From positions 414,566 to 478,565 of the forward strand of contig NZ_JAGIAM010000004.1 of assembly GCF_017744835.1 (NCBI RefSeq): a stretch of 64,000 nt of DNA, given 5' to 3'. This stretch comes from Sphingomonas sp. (GTDB taxonomy: Bacteria; Pseudomonadota; Alphaproteobacteria; Sphingomonadales; Sphingomonadaceae). The notes beneath the pieces were generated by a model. The model was not told the origin of the DNA. It was given only the letters and a program-made list of their open reading frames with translations, and searched no databases. Of the stretch, positions 55,165-63,750 are shown piece after piece; the first letter of the stretch is position 1; each line of letters starts with the position of its first letter. The translations under genes and the position numbers were made by a program.

Positions 55165-57408
55165 TCAGCGCTTGCGGCCCTGGTGCCGGATGTTGGCGGG
55201 CCGCCCGCGCCGCTTGAGGTCGCGCTTGGGTCCCCGCGGGCCCCTTCGGTCGCCGCGTTCGGCGCTGCTCGACGCCGAACCCTTGCCGTTGGGCAGCTCG
55301 AAGCGCAGCGCGCCCGACACCGGATTAGCCTCGACCAGCCTGAGCGGCAGGCGCTGACCGAGCGCGAAGCTCTCGCCACTGTCGTCGCCCACCAGCTGGT
55401 GGGTGGTCTCGTCGTAACGGAAGAACTCGGCCCCCAGGTCGCGCACCGGAACCAGCCCGTCGCCGCCGATCCCCTCGATCGTCGCGAAGAAACCGAAGTT
55501 CTGCACGCCGGTGATCCGCGCCTCCATCACCTGGCCGACATGCTCGGACAGGTAAGCGGCGACATAGCGGTCGATCGTCTCGCGCTCGGCCTCCATTGCG
55601 CGCCGCTCGAGCTGGCTGATGCTCTCGCCGATGCGATCCATTGTCGCCGCCTCGTCGAAGGTCAGCCCGCCGGGGCCCAGCTTGTACGCCTCGGCCAGCG
55701 AGCGGTGGACGATCAGGTCGGCATAGCGGCGGATCGGCGACGTGAAATGCGCATAGCTGCCGAGCGACAGGCCGAAATGCCCCGCATTCTCGGGGCCGTA
55801 ATAGGCCTGGGTCTGGGTGCGCAACACCTGCTCCATCACCTGCGGGCGGAAATCGGCCTCGCCCACCCGCTCGAGGATGCGGTTGAAGGTCGCGGGCTTG
55901 ATCACCTGCCCCAGCGCGAACTCGACGTCGAAGGTCTTGAGATATTCCTTGAGCGCGACGAGCTTCTCGCGCGCCGGCGGTTCGTGGACGCGGTACATCA
56001 CCGGCGCCTTCTTCGCCTCGAGCGCCTTGGCCGCGGCGACATTGGCTGCGATCATGTAATCCTCGATCAGCTTGTGCGCGTCCAAGCGCTCGCGCGGGGC
56101 CACCGAGAGGATGCGCCCCATCTCGTCGAGCATGATCCGCCGCTCGGGCAGGTCGAGGTCGAGCGGCTCGCGGTTCTCGCGCGCCTTGTAGAGCGCGCGC
56201 CAGCAGTCCCACAGCGGCTTGAGCGCAGACTCGGTCAGCGGGTGCTCGATCGTCCCGTCGATCGCCGCCTGCGCGTCCTCATAGGCGATGTTCGCCGCGA
56301 TCCGCACCATCGCCCGGCTGAACCGCCAGTTCTTGAGCGTCCCGTCCTTCGAGACCACGAGGTGGCACGCCATCGCCGCGCGGTCGGCGCCTTGCTTGAG
56401 CGAGCAGACCTCGGCCGAGAGGATCTCGGGCAGCATCGGCACGACCCGGTCGGGGAAATAGACCGAATTGCCGCGCTTCCTCGCCTCGCGGTCGAGGATC
56501 GATCCCGGCCGGACGTAGAAGCTGACGTCGGCGATCGCGACCACGGCCTTCCAGCCGCCGGGATTGGCGGGATCCTCGTCGGGGGTCGCCCAGACCGCGT
56601 CGTCATGGTCACGCGCATCGGCCGGATCGATCGCGACGATCGGCAGGTGCGTCAGGTCCTCGCGCTCGCCCAGCTCCTGCTTCGAGACGCGCTCGGCCTC
56701 GGCGAGCAGCTCGTCCGAGAAGACATTGGGAATGCCGTGACGATGGATCGCGATCAGCGAGAAGCTTCGCGGCGCGAAGGGGTCGCCCAGCCGCTCGGTG
56801 ACGCGGGCGAAGATCCGCGGCGGCCGGCCCGCCTTTTCGGCGAGCACCAGATCGCCCGGCTCGGCGCCGTTGCGGTCCGAGATCGGATAGCTGCGCCGCT
56901 CCTTCTTCTCAACGCCCTGGAGATAGAGCCGCCCGCCCTCCTCGTGCACCACGCCGAGCATCTGCTCCTCGCCGCGCGCGAGCTTCTTCATCGGGTGCGC
57001 GATCAGCCCGTTGCCGGCCTCTTCGGTGCGCGCGAGAATGCGGTCGCCCACACCCAGTGCGCTGCGCTTGCCGCGCGGCTCGCGGACGCGCAGCCGCGGC
57101 ACGGGCACGCCCTCGGCCTCCCAGCGCTCTGGCACCGCCCAGGTCGTGTCGCCGTCGGCATCGACGATGCGCAGCACCGTCACCTTGGGCACGCCGCCCA
57201 TCTTGTGGAAGGCGCGGCCGGGGGCGACGTCGATCAGACCCTCGTCGCTCATGTCCTTGAGCAGCGCCTTGAGCGCGATCTTGTCCTGCCCATTCAACCC
57301 GAAGGCGCGGGCGATCTCGCGCTTGCCCGCGGGCGCATCCGACGATGTGATGAAATCGAGGATCTGCTGCCGGGTGGGCAGGCCTGCTTTTGTTTTGGTT
57401 CTTGCCAT
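55165..57408 (-). CDS. rnr: Ribonuclease R
   Basis: A 747-residue 3'-5' exoribonuclease that degrades structured RNA and takes part in RNA quality control. In order: an N-terminal winged helix, cold-shock domains, the RNB catalytic domain with IDPADARDHDDAVW (metal Asp residues) near residue 265, and the S1 domain near residue 640 (ARITGVQNFGFFATI). The C-terminus is Lys/Arg-rich (RRGPRGPKRDLKRRGR), as in other RNase R proteins. GAGGG precedes the ATG. Confidence 0.96.
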   Translation of the reverse strand: MARTKTKAGLPTRQQILDFITSSDAPAGKREIARAFGLNGQDKIALKALLKDMSDEGLIDVAPGRAFHKMGGVPKVTVLRIVDADGDTTWAVPERWEAEGVPVPRLRVREPRGKRSALGVGDRILARTEEAGNGLIAHPMKKLARGEEQMLGVVHEEGGRLYLQGVEKKERRSYPISDRNGAEPGDLVLAEKAGRPPRIFARVTERLGDPFAPRSFSLIAIHRHGIPNVFSDELLAEAERVSKQELGEREDLTHLPIVAIDPADARDHDDAVWATPDEDPANPGGWKAVVAIADVSFYVRPGSILDREARKRGNSVYFPDRVVPMLPEILSAEVCSLKQGADRAAMACHLVVSKDGTLKNWRFSRAMVRIAANIAYEDAQAAIDGTIEHPLTESALKPLWDCWRALYKARENREPLDLDLPERRIMLDEMGRILSVAPRERLDAHKLIEDYMIAANVAAAKALEAKKAPVMYRVHEPPAREKLVALKEYLKTFDVEFALGQVIKPATFNRILERVGEADFRPQVMEQVLRTQTQAYYGPENAGHFGLSLGSYAHFTSPIRRYADLIVHRSLAEAYKLGPGGLTFDEAATMDRIGESISQLERRAMEAERETIDRYVAAYLSEHVGQVMEARITGVQNFGFFATIEGIGGDGLVPVRDLGAEFFRYDETTHQLVGDDSGESFALGQRLPLRLVEANPVSGALRFELPNGKGSASSSAERGDRRGPRGPKRDLKRRGRPANIRHQGRKR

Positions 57409-57464
57409 TGGACCCTCACAATAGGGACTCGCGACCCGCCTACCAACTCCTTAGTCTGGCGCCT

Positions 57465-58922
57465 GTGCCCTATGACCTTCTCATCGCCGGCGGCGGCATC
57501 AACGGCTGCGCGATCGCGCGCGAGGCCTCGCTCAACGGATTGAGCGTGCTGCTGGTCGAGAAGGACGACCTGGCGGGTCACACTTCCTCCGCCTCGACCA
57601 AGCTGATCCACGGCGGGCTCCGCTATCTCGAGAACTACCAGTTCCGGCTGGTTTATGAGGGGCTGCACGAGCGCGAACGGCTGCTCGCCGCCGCACCGCA
57701 CCTGATCCGGCCCATGGCGTTCGTGCTGCCCCACGCCCATGCGCTGCGCCCGTGGTGGATGGTCCGCGCGGGCCTCTATCTCTACGATCTGCTCGCCGGC
57801 GCATCGAGCCTCCCCGGTTCGCGCGGCCTCTCGGCGCGCGACGAGGCCTACACCGATCCGCTCGCAGGCACGCACCGCGGCTTCGTCTATTCGGACGCCT
57901 GGGTCGACGACGCCCGCCTCACGCTCGCCAATGCCGTCGACGCCGCCGCGCACGGCGCCGAGATCGCCACGCGCACCTCGCTGCTCTCCGCTCGGCGCGA
58001 GGGACCGCTGTGGCATGTCGAGCTCTCGGACGGGCGCAAGGTCGAGGCCCGCTGTTTCGTCAACGCCGCCGGACCCTGGGTGATGGACCTCATCGGCCGC
58101 GCCGGGATCTCGACCGCGTCACGGGTTCGGCTGGTCAAGGGCAGCCACATCGTCGTGCCGCGGCTGTTCGACGGCGACCACGCCTATATCCTCCAGCAGC
58201 CCGACCGCCGCATCGTCTTCGCCATTCCCTATGAGGACCGCTTCACCGAAATCGGCACCACCGACGTGCCGGTCGAAAAACCCGAGGACGCCGGGTGCTC
58301 GGCCGAGGAAGTCACCTATCTCTGCACTGCGGTGAACCGCTATTTCACGCGCAAGGTCGGGCCCTCGGACGTGGCATGGAGCTGGTCGGGCGTGCGGCCG
58401 CTGCACGACGACGGCAGCAAGGCGGCGCAATCGGTGACGCGCGACTATCTGCTCGAGCTCGACGAGGATGGGGCGCCGGCGCTCTCGGTGTTCGGGGGCA
58501 AGATCACCACGGCGCGCGCGCTGGGCGAGGAAGCGGTCGAGAAGATCGGCAAGGTGCTCGGCATCGAGACCCGCGCCTGCACGCGTGCGCGGGTCTTCCC
58601 CGGCGGCGCGATCCCCGCCTTCGAGCATTTCCTCGACCAGGTCCGCGGCCGCTGGCCGTTTCTCGGCGACGCGCGATCGCGGCGGATGGCGCGCGCCTAT
58701 GGCAGCCTGCTCGGCGAGATGCTGCGCGACGTGCATGAGGAGACGGCGATGGGCGAGGCGTTCGGTGCGGGACTCACCGAGATCGAGGCGCGCTGGATGC
58801 ACGCGCGGGAGTGGGCGCGGACGCCCGAGGACGTGCTTTTCCGGCGCAGCAAGCTCGGCCTGCACCTCAGCGAGGCCGAACGCGCTCGGTTCACCGCGTG
58901 GTGGCAAGCAACTATCGCTTAA
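57465..58922 (+). CDS. glpD: Glycerol-3-phosphate dehydrogenase (FAD-dependent)
   Basis: 485 residues. It oxidises sn-glycerol 3-phosphate to dihydroxyacetone phosphate at the inner membrane. The FAD site opens the protein (DLLIAGGGINGCAIARE); STKLIHGGLRYLENYQFRLV near residue 47 is the GlpD signature, and VFGGKITTARALGEEA near residue 345 closes the FAD domain. GTG 57465 is chosen because the FAD motif follows directly. It is divergent from rnr, 56 bp apart, and no glpF or glpK gene is adjacent. Confidence 0.94.
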   Translation: MPYDLLIAGGGINGCAIAREASLNGLSVLLVEKDDLAGHTSSASTKLIHGGLRYLENYQFRLVYEGLHERERLLAAAPHLIRPMAFVLPHAHALRPWWMVRAGLYLYDLLAGASSLPGSRGLSARDEAYTDPLAGTHRGFVYSDAWVDDARLTLANAVDAAAHGAEIATRTSLLSARREGPLWHVELSDGRKVEARCFVNAAGPWVMDLIGRAGISTASRVRLVKGSHIVVPRLFDGDHAYILQQPDRRIVFAIPYEDRFTEIGTTDVPVEKPEDAGCSAEEVTYLCTAVNRYFTRKVGPSDVAWSWSGVRPLHDDGSKAAQSVTRDYLLELDEDGAPALSVFGGKITTARALGEEAVEKIGKVLGIETRACTRARVFPGGAIPAFEHFLDQVRGRWPFLGDARSRRMARAYGSLLGEMLRDVHEETAMGEAFGAGLTEIEARWMHAREWARTPEDVLFRRSKLGLHLSEAERARFTAWWQATIA

Positions 58923-58974
58923 CCAATTGTTGATAAGTCAGAATGTAGCCATCTTGGCCGGGGGTGAGAGGGCT

Positions 58975-59307
58975 ATGGCAACAAGGCTATCGCAGTATCG
59001 AAGCGTCGGTCCGGCGCTCGTAGACCAGCGTCGCGAAACGCGGCACCGCATCCTCGTGTCGCAAGCCACGCTTCGCGGCGAGGGCGAGGAGCCGCTGGAA
59101 GCGACGCTGCACGACCTGTCGGTCTATGGTTGCCGTCTGGCCTGCTCGACCGAGCATGCGGAAGGCGAACGGCTGTGGCTGCGGATCAAGGGCACCATGC
59201 CCGTCGCGGCGACCGTGGTGTGGAACGACGGCGACCATATCGGCTGCCGCTTCGACGCCCCGATCGAGCGCAGCCTGATGCGCTCGCTTACGCTCGTCAT
59301 CTGCTGA
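58975..59307 (+). CDS. PilZ-domain protein
   Basis: 110 residues. The cyclic-di-GMP-binding features are visible: RRETRHR near residue 21 (the RxxxR half-site) and LHDLSVYGCRL near residue 47 (D/N-x-S-x-x-G), on a small beta barrel. It likely acts as a c-di-GMP effector in motility or exopolysaccharide control. GAGAGGG precedes ATG 58975. Its end overlaps the convergent pectinesterase stop by 11 bases. Confidence 0.9.
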   Translation: MATRLSQYRSVGPALVDQRRETRHRILVSQATLRGEGEEPLEATLHDLSVYGCRLACSTEHAEGERLWLRIKGTMPVAATVVWNDGDHIGCRFDAPIERSLMRSLTLVIC

Positions 59308-60322
59308 GCCCGTCCCAGCCGCTCAACACATCGGTTCGAACGAAGCGGCTCGCCTCTTCGGAGCTGAGCATCCGCCGCGTCGGTGAAGCCGGGCCTGCGC
59401 CAGGCCCGTGGCTCGCATATTCGAACAGCCGTGCTTCCTGCGGCGTGAGCTGGCGGCGCTCGCCGTCGGGACCCTTGTAGCCCATCCAGGTCCACCCCTC
59501 GCGCCGGATGTGCGCGTCCATCCAGCAGCGCAGGAACACCGACTGGCCGGTGAGCGCCATGTCCCCGCCTGCACGCCACGGCCGGCCGAGCCAGGCCGAG
59601 TGGTTCGGCACGCCAGGCTCGCGCAGCAGCCGGCAGCGATCGAAGACCAGGCCGAAGGGCTGCGCCGCCGGCGTGCTCGGCGCCGTGACGAAGCCCGATC
59701 CATTGGTGCCGGGGACGAAGCGCGTGACGATGTCGCATTGCTCGAACCAGGCCGCGGCGCCGCCGAAGATGAAGTCCACCCCGCCCGCGATCCGGCAGCG
59801 GGCGACGCGCGTGCGCGACTGGAGGTAGAAGGTGTCCTGATAACCTTCGAGCCGGCAGTCCTCGACCAAGGCCCGGTCGGCGTCGCGCGTGATCATCAGC
59901 GCAACCGCCTGGGCGCCGTTGCCCTCCCCGTCGCGCTTGACGCCGACATAGTCGAAGCTGTTGCGGATGGTGAGGTTGCGGAGCGTCACGCCCGGCGCGG
60001 CGACCGTCAGCGTGGCGGAGCGGCCCGTGCCCCAGGTCCCGCCACCCGGATGCGGCAGGCCGGCATAGGTGCCATGGACCAGCTCGGTCCCTGCCGCGCT
60101 GCCGACGATCGTGACATTGGGCGTCGCGATGGTCAGCTTCTCGACCAGCCGGCCCGGCCGCACCAGGATGCGGAAGGGCCTGCCCCCCGCCGCGGCGGCC
60201 TGCTCCAGCGCGGCGCCGAGCGTGCCGGTGCGCGGATCGACCACGGCGTCCCATTGCTCCTCGGCGCGCGCGGCGAGCGGCAGGGTCAGCGCCCCGGCGA
60301 GGAAGGCGCGGCGGCCGGTCAC
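59297..60322 (-). CDS. Pectinesterase, exported (possible Tat substrate)
   Basis: A 341-residue right-handed beta-helix enzyme that demethylates pectin. The catalytic segments are all present: GNGAQAVAL, EGYQDTFYLQ (catalytic Asp), GGVDFIFGG (catalytic Asp) and LGRPWRAGG (Arg/Trp). The N-terminus GRRAFLAGALTLPLAARA suggests a Tat-type twin-arginine signal. The GTG at 60322 overlaps the upstream stop (GTGA). It is unusual to find it in one transcription unit with proS. Confidence 0.9.
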   Translation of the reverse strand: MTGRRAFLAGALTLPLAARAEEQWDAVVDPRTGTLGAALEQAAAAGGRPFRILVRPGRLVEKLTIATPNVTIVGSAAGTELVHGTYAGLPHPGGGTWGTGRSATLTVAAPGVTLRNLTIRNSFDYVGVKRDGEGNGAQAVALMITRDADRALVEDCRLEGYQDTFYLQSRTRVARCRIAGGVDFIFGGAAAWFEQCDIVTRFVPGTNGSGFVTAPSTPAAQPFGLVFDRCRLLREPGVPNHSAWLGRPWRAGGDMALTGQSVFLRCWMDAHIRREGWTWMGYKGPDGERRQLTPQEARLFEYASHGPGAGPASPTRRMLSSEEASRFVRTDVLSGWDGLSR

Positions 60323-60918
60323 CAGCGGTAGTTGAAGCTGATGCTGACTCGCTTGTCCTTGCCTGCGCCGGGTGGGACCTCGTGACGCAGCCAGCTTTCC
60401 CACAGCAGCACCTCCCCCGGCTCCGGCAACACCTCGACGAAGCTCCGCAGAAGCTCCGGCGCATCCTCGCGGCGTGGCGGGGCGGCCATCAGCATCGCGA
60501 GGCGCGGATCCTCGAACCTAAGCCCGCGCGAGCCCGGCGGCAGCGCGACATAGAGCGTACCCGAGACGACGCTGTGCGGATGGATATGCCCGCTGTGCCC
60601 ACCCTTGCCGTCGAGGACATTGACCCAGAGGCTGTCGAGCTTGAGCTTCCTGCCGCCCAGATCGAAGGCGCAGGCCTCGGCGAAGCGCGCGACGTGGCGG
60701 TCGAGCAGCCGCTTCAGGTCCGCGAAGTTCGGATCGCGGATCGGCAGATCGTCGAGCGAGGCATAGCTGGTGTAGCCGCGATAGCCGTGCTCGCGGCACC
60801 AGCGCTTGCCGGCAACGTCATCCTCGGCGAGCTGGAGGCACGACTCCTCCAGCGCATCGAGCAGCTCCGCGTCGCCCAGCGGCTCCTGATAGACCTGCGT
60901 GGCGAAGAGCGTCCGCAT
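60319..60918 (-). CDS. 2OG-Fe(II) oxygenase-like protein (TIGR02466-type)
   Basis: 199 residues of the putative 2-oxoglutarate/iron(II) oxygenase group. GHIHPHSVVSGTLYVALPPGS near residue 108 has the first His cluster (HxH). The distal RHEVPPGAGKDKRVSISFNYR near residue 178 provides a further His and the Arg that binds 2-oxoglutarate. The substrate is unknown; the family resembles protein hydroxylases. ATG 60918 overlaps the proS stop by one base. It lies between proS and the pectinesterase in one operon. Confidence 0.83.
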   Translation of the reverse strand: MRTLFATQVYQEPLGDAELLDALEESCLQLAEDDVAGKRWCREHGYRGYTSYASLDDLPIRDPNFADLKRLLDRHVARFAEACAFDLGGRKLKLDSLWVNVLDGKGGHSGHIHPHSVVSGTLYVALPPGSRGLRFEDPRLAMLMAAPPRREDAPELLRSFVEVLPEPGEVLLWESWLRHEVPPGAGKDKRVSISFNYRW

Positions 60919-62447
60919 CAATAGGCGCGCGCGACCAGGATGCGCTCGACCGCGGGCTTACCGGTGAAGAGGCAGTTGCCCTCGGCCGGCGCGGCGCCGA
61001 TCGCCACGTTGCGGAAGGTGAGCTTGAGCCCCTTCAGCCGCTCGACGACCTGGTCGAGCTCGGCGCCGGTGGGCTTCGACCAATTGACCTCGACCCAGCC
61101 CGGCTTCTCGCCCTCGAACGCCTTTTCGAGCGCGGCGAAGTCGGCCACGTCGCGGCGGATGTTGGCCTCGGTGCGCGCCCTGGCCTGGTCGTACAGCGAC
61201 TGCTGGATGCTCTCGATCAGCCCGGTCGCCTCGTCGACGAACTGGGCGCGCGGCAGGATCGCGCTGTCGAGCTTGCCGTCCTCGCGGTAGAGCCGGTCGC
61301 GGCGGATGACCGAGACGTTCGCCCCCGCGACGTCGCGCCCGCCGACCTCGATCACCAGCGGCGCACCCTTCTTGACCCAGGCCCAGCGCTTGTTGGCAGC
61401 CTTGGCGGGGCGCAGGTCGAGCAGCGCGCGCACCGGCTCGCCGAAGACGCTGAGCACCGAAAGCTGCTGCTGGAGCTCCTTGCAGTAATCGACGATCGCC
61501 TGATCCTCGGGCTGGTCGCGCAGCATCGGCACGATCACGACCTGCCAGGGCGCGACGCGCGGCGGCACGCGGAGCCCGTCGTCATCGCCGTGCGTCATGA
61601 TCAGCCCGCCGATCATGCGCGTCGACATGCCCCAGCTGGTCGTCTGCGCGAATTCGAGCTGGCCCTCCGCATTCTGGAAGCGGATGTTCTGGGCATGGGC
61701 GAAATTGGTGCCGAGGAAATGGCTGGTGCCCGCCTGGAGCGCCTTGCCGTCCTGCATCATCGCCTCGATCGACCAGGTCTCGACCGCGCCGGGGAAGCGC
61801 TCGTTCTCGGGCTTCTCGCCGGCGACCACCGGCATCGCCACGCATTCCTCGGCGAAGCTGCGATAGACTTCAAGCATCTTGCGGGTCTCTTCGCGCGCCT
61901 CGGCCTCGGTGGCGTGGGCGGTGTGCCCCTCCTGCCAGAGGAACTCGCTGGTGCGCAGGAACATGCGCGTGCGCATTTCCCAGCGGACGACGTTCGCCCA
62001 TTGGTTGATCAGCACCGGCAGGTCGCGCCACGACTGGACCCAGCGGGCGAAGGCGGTGCCGATCACCGTCTCGGAGGTGGGGCGGACGACCAGAGGCTCT
62101 TCGAGCTTCGCCTCGGGATCGGGGACGAGCCCGCCCTTGCCGTCGCTCACCAGCCGGTGGTGGGTGACGACCGCCATCTCCTTGGCGAAGCCCTCGACGT
62201 GCTCGGCTTCCTTCTCGAAATAGGAGAGCGGGATGAACAGCGGGAAATAGCAGTTCTCGTGGCCCGTCGCCTTGATGCGATCGTCGAGCAGGCGCTGGAT
62301 GCGCTCCCAGATGCCATAGCCCCACGGCCGGATGACCATGCATCCGCGGACGCCCGATTCCTCGGCAAGGTCGGCCTCGGAGATGACGGTCTGGTACCAT
62401 TGCGCGAAATCGGCGTCGCGCGTGACGTTGAGAGCGTGCTTGATCAT
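60918..62447 (-). CDS. proS: Prolyl-tRNA synthetase, archaeal/Thermus-type
   Basis: 509 residues. It charges tRNA-Pro in the cytoplasm. Class II motifs: YGYGIWERIQ-like start near residue 42, LEEPLVVRPTSETVIG near residue 113, and motif 2, RWEMRTRMFLRTSEFLWQEGHTAHA near 150-175 (given in pieces). There is no editing insert. The last residues are AY, as in the Thermus type, but the zinc-ligand Cys set of that type is reduced to a single Cys (EGNCLFTGKP). ATG 62447. Confidence 0.95.
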   Translation of the reverse strand: MIKHALNVTRDADFAQWYQTVISEADLAEESGVRGCMVIRPWGYGIWERIQRLLDDRIKATGHENCYFPLFIPLSYFEKEAEHVEGFAKEMAVVTHHRLVSDGKGGLVPDPEAKLEEPLVVRPTSETVIGTAFARWVQSWRDLPVLINQWANVVRWEMRTRMFLRTSEFLWQEGHTAHATEAEAREETRKMLEVYRSFAEECVAMPVVAGEKPENERFPGAVETWSIEAMMQDGKALQAGTSHFLGTNFAHAQNIRFQNAEGQLEFAQTTSWGMSTRMIGGLIMTHGDDDGLRVPPRVAPWQVVIVPMLRDQPEDQAIVDYCKELQQQLSVLSVFGEPVRALLDLRPAKAANKRWAWVKKGAPLVIEVGGRDVAGANVSVIRRDRLYREDGKLDSAILPRAQFVDEATGLIESIQQSLYDQARARTEANIRRDVADFAALEKAFEGEKPGWVEVNWSKPTGAELDQVVERLKGLKLTFRNVAIGAAPAEGNCLFTGKPAVERILVARAY

Positions 62448-62523
62448 GGCCCCGCCTCTAAGGTCGTAACCCCGCAGCCGCAACATGGACATGACGCGGG
62501 CCTGCGCCTACCGCCTCAAGCCA

Positions 62524-63429
62524 ATGCAGAACGACCGCGTCTTCACTGGCCTCGCGCTGAGGCTGTTCGCCATTGCCTGCCTCTCGACCATGTCCGCGCT
62601 GATCAAGCTCGCCGAGACGCGCGGCGCGACGCTGGTCGAGACGATGTTCCACCGCCAGCTCTGGGCCGTGCCGCTGGTGACCGGCTGGATCGCGATGGGG
62701 CCGGGACTGGCTTCGGTGAAGACGAGCCGCTTCGGCGCGCACGTCTCGCGAACGGCGGTGGGCGTGACGGGCATGTTCTTCACCTTCGGCGCGGTGCTGC
62801 TGCTGCCGCTGGCCGAGGCGACGACGCTGCAGTTCACCGTGCCGATCTTCGCGACGATCCTGGGCGCGGTGCTGCTGCGCGAGCCGACCGGCTGGCACCG
62901 CTGGGGCGCAGTGATCGCGGGGTTCGTGGGCGTGCTGATCGTCGCCCAGCCGTGGAGCGGGCACTTCCCCTTCTACGGGGCAGTCGTGGGGCTGCTCGCC
63001 GCGCTGTTCGTCGCGATCGTGGCGGTGCTGCTGCGCCAGCTCGGCCGGACCGAGAGCACGGGCACCACGGTCTTCTGGTTTTCGGTGCTGTCGCTGCCGC
63101 CGCTGGGGATCGCCTATGCCTTCCAGCTCCAGGCGCATGACGCGGCGACCTGGGCGATCCTGGTCGGCATCGGCCTCATCGGCGGCATGGGCCAGCTCGC
63201 GCTCACCGGATCGCTGCGCTTCGCGCCGGTCTCGGCAGTGGTGCCGATGGACTATTCGAGCCTGATCTGGGGGACGCTCTACGGCTGGGCGATCTTCGGC
63301 GCCTGGCCCACGCCCTACACCTGGATCGGCGCGCCGCTGATCATCGCGAGCGGGCTCTACATCGTGTGGCGCGAGCGCGTGCGCCACGTACGCCAGACCG
63401 AAGGCGCGACCGACGCGCCGGCGAGCTAG
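62524..63429 (+). CDS. DMT/EamA-family transporter
   Basis: A 301-residue inner-membrane protein with about ten helices and the internal duplication of the EamA family; PLAEATTLQFTVPIFATILGA near residue 98 is characteristic of the first half. It may export small metabolites; the substrate is unknown. The Met at 62524 fits the family's usual N-terminus. A Met 13 codons upstream (62485) is also in frame, and neither has a good ribosome site. Divergent from proS. Confidence 0.85.
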   Translation: MQNDRVFTGLALRLFAIACLSTMSALIKLAETRGATLVETMFHRQLWAVPLVTGWIAMGPGLASVKTSRFGAHVSRTAVGVTGMFFTFGAVLLLPLAEATTLQFTVPIFATILGAVLLREPTGWHRWGAVIAGFVGVLIVAQPWSGHFPFYGAVVGLLAALFVAIVAVLLRQLGRTESTGTTVFWFSVLSLPPLGIAYAFQLQAHDAATWAILVGIGLIGGMGQLALTGSLRFAPVSAVVPMDYSSLIWGTLYGWAIFGAWPTPYTWIGAPLIIASGLYIVWRERVRHVRQTEGATDAPAS

Positions 63430-63454
63430 GCCGGACATCGGCCGGTCGGGCCGA

Positions 63455-63750
63455 GACCAAAGGTCACACCAAGGTCACACTATCGCGGCGGTTCGAGCGG
63501 GGCCTGCCATCGGCCGATCCGGCGGCGCGATGCCCGGAAGTGGACACGGCGGAAGTGGACAAAGTGGACACTCCAACGCGGGCGCATGCGCGTGCGTATA
63601 TGCCTGCGCGCGTGCATGTGCGTGTGCGCGTGCGCGCGAGACGCCGATTATATTCAGATTGAGAAAGAACGTTCCCGTTTTGTTTCAGGACAAATCCTAT
63701 TTTGCAAGCGGCAAGATCGTGCGCCGGGGCGCCAGGCTGTATCGACATTC
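63455..63750. repeat. 296-bp dispersed repeat, copy B
   Basis: Same order as copy A (40192-40481): GGTCACAC twice, three AAGTGGACA iterons (63538, 63553, 63562), a longer alternating purine-pyrimidine tract with one extra six-base insertion, ATTATA, and the palindrome at 63686-63699. In both copies the repeat begins at GACCAAAGGTCACACC, 25-75 bp after the stop of a plus-strand gene, and ends in TGTAYCGACATTC, the start of a REP hairpin. Confidence 0.9.

Noticed and set aside
55081..57543. An 820-codon plus-strand frame antisense to rnr
   Set aside because: Shadow of RNase R; low-complexity Arg/Asp/Val composition.
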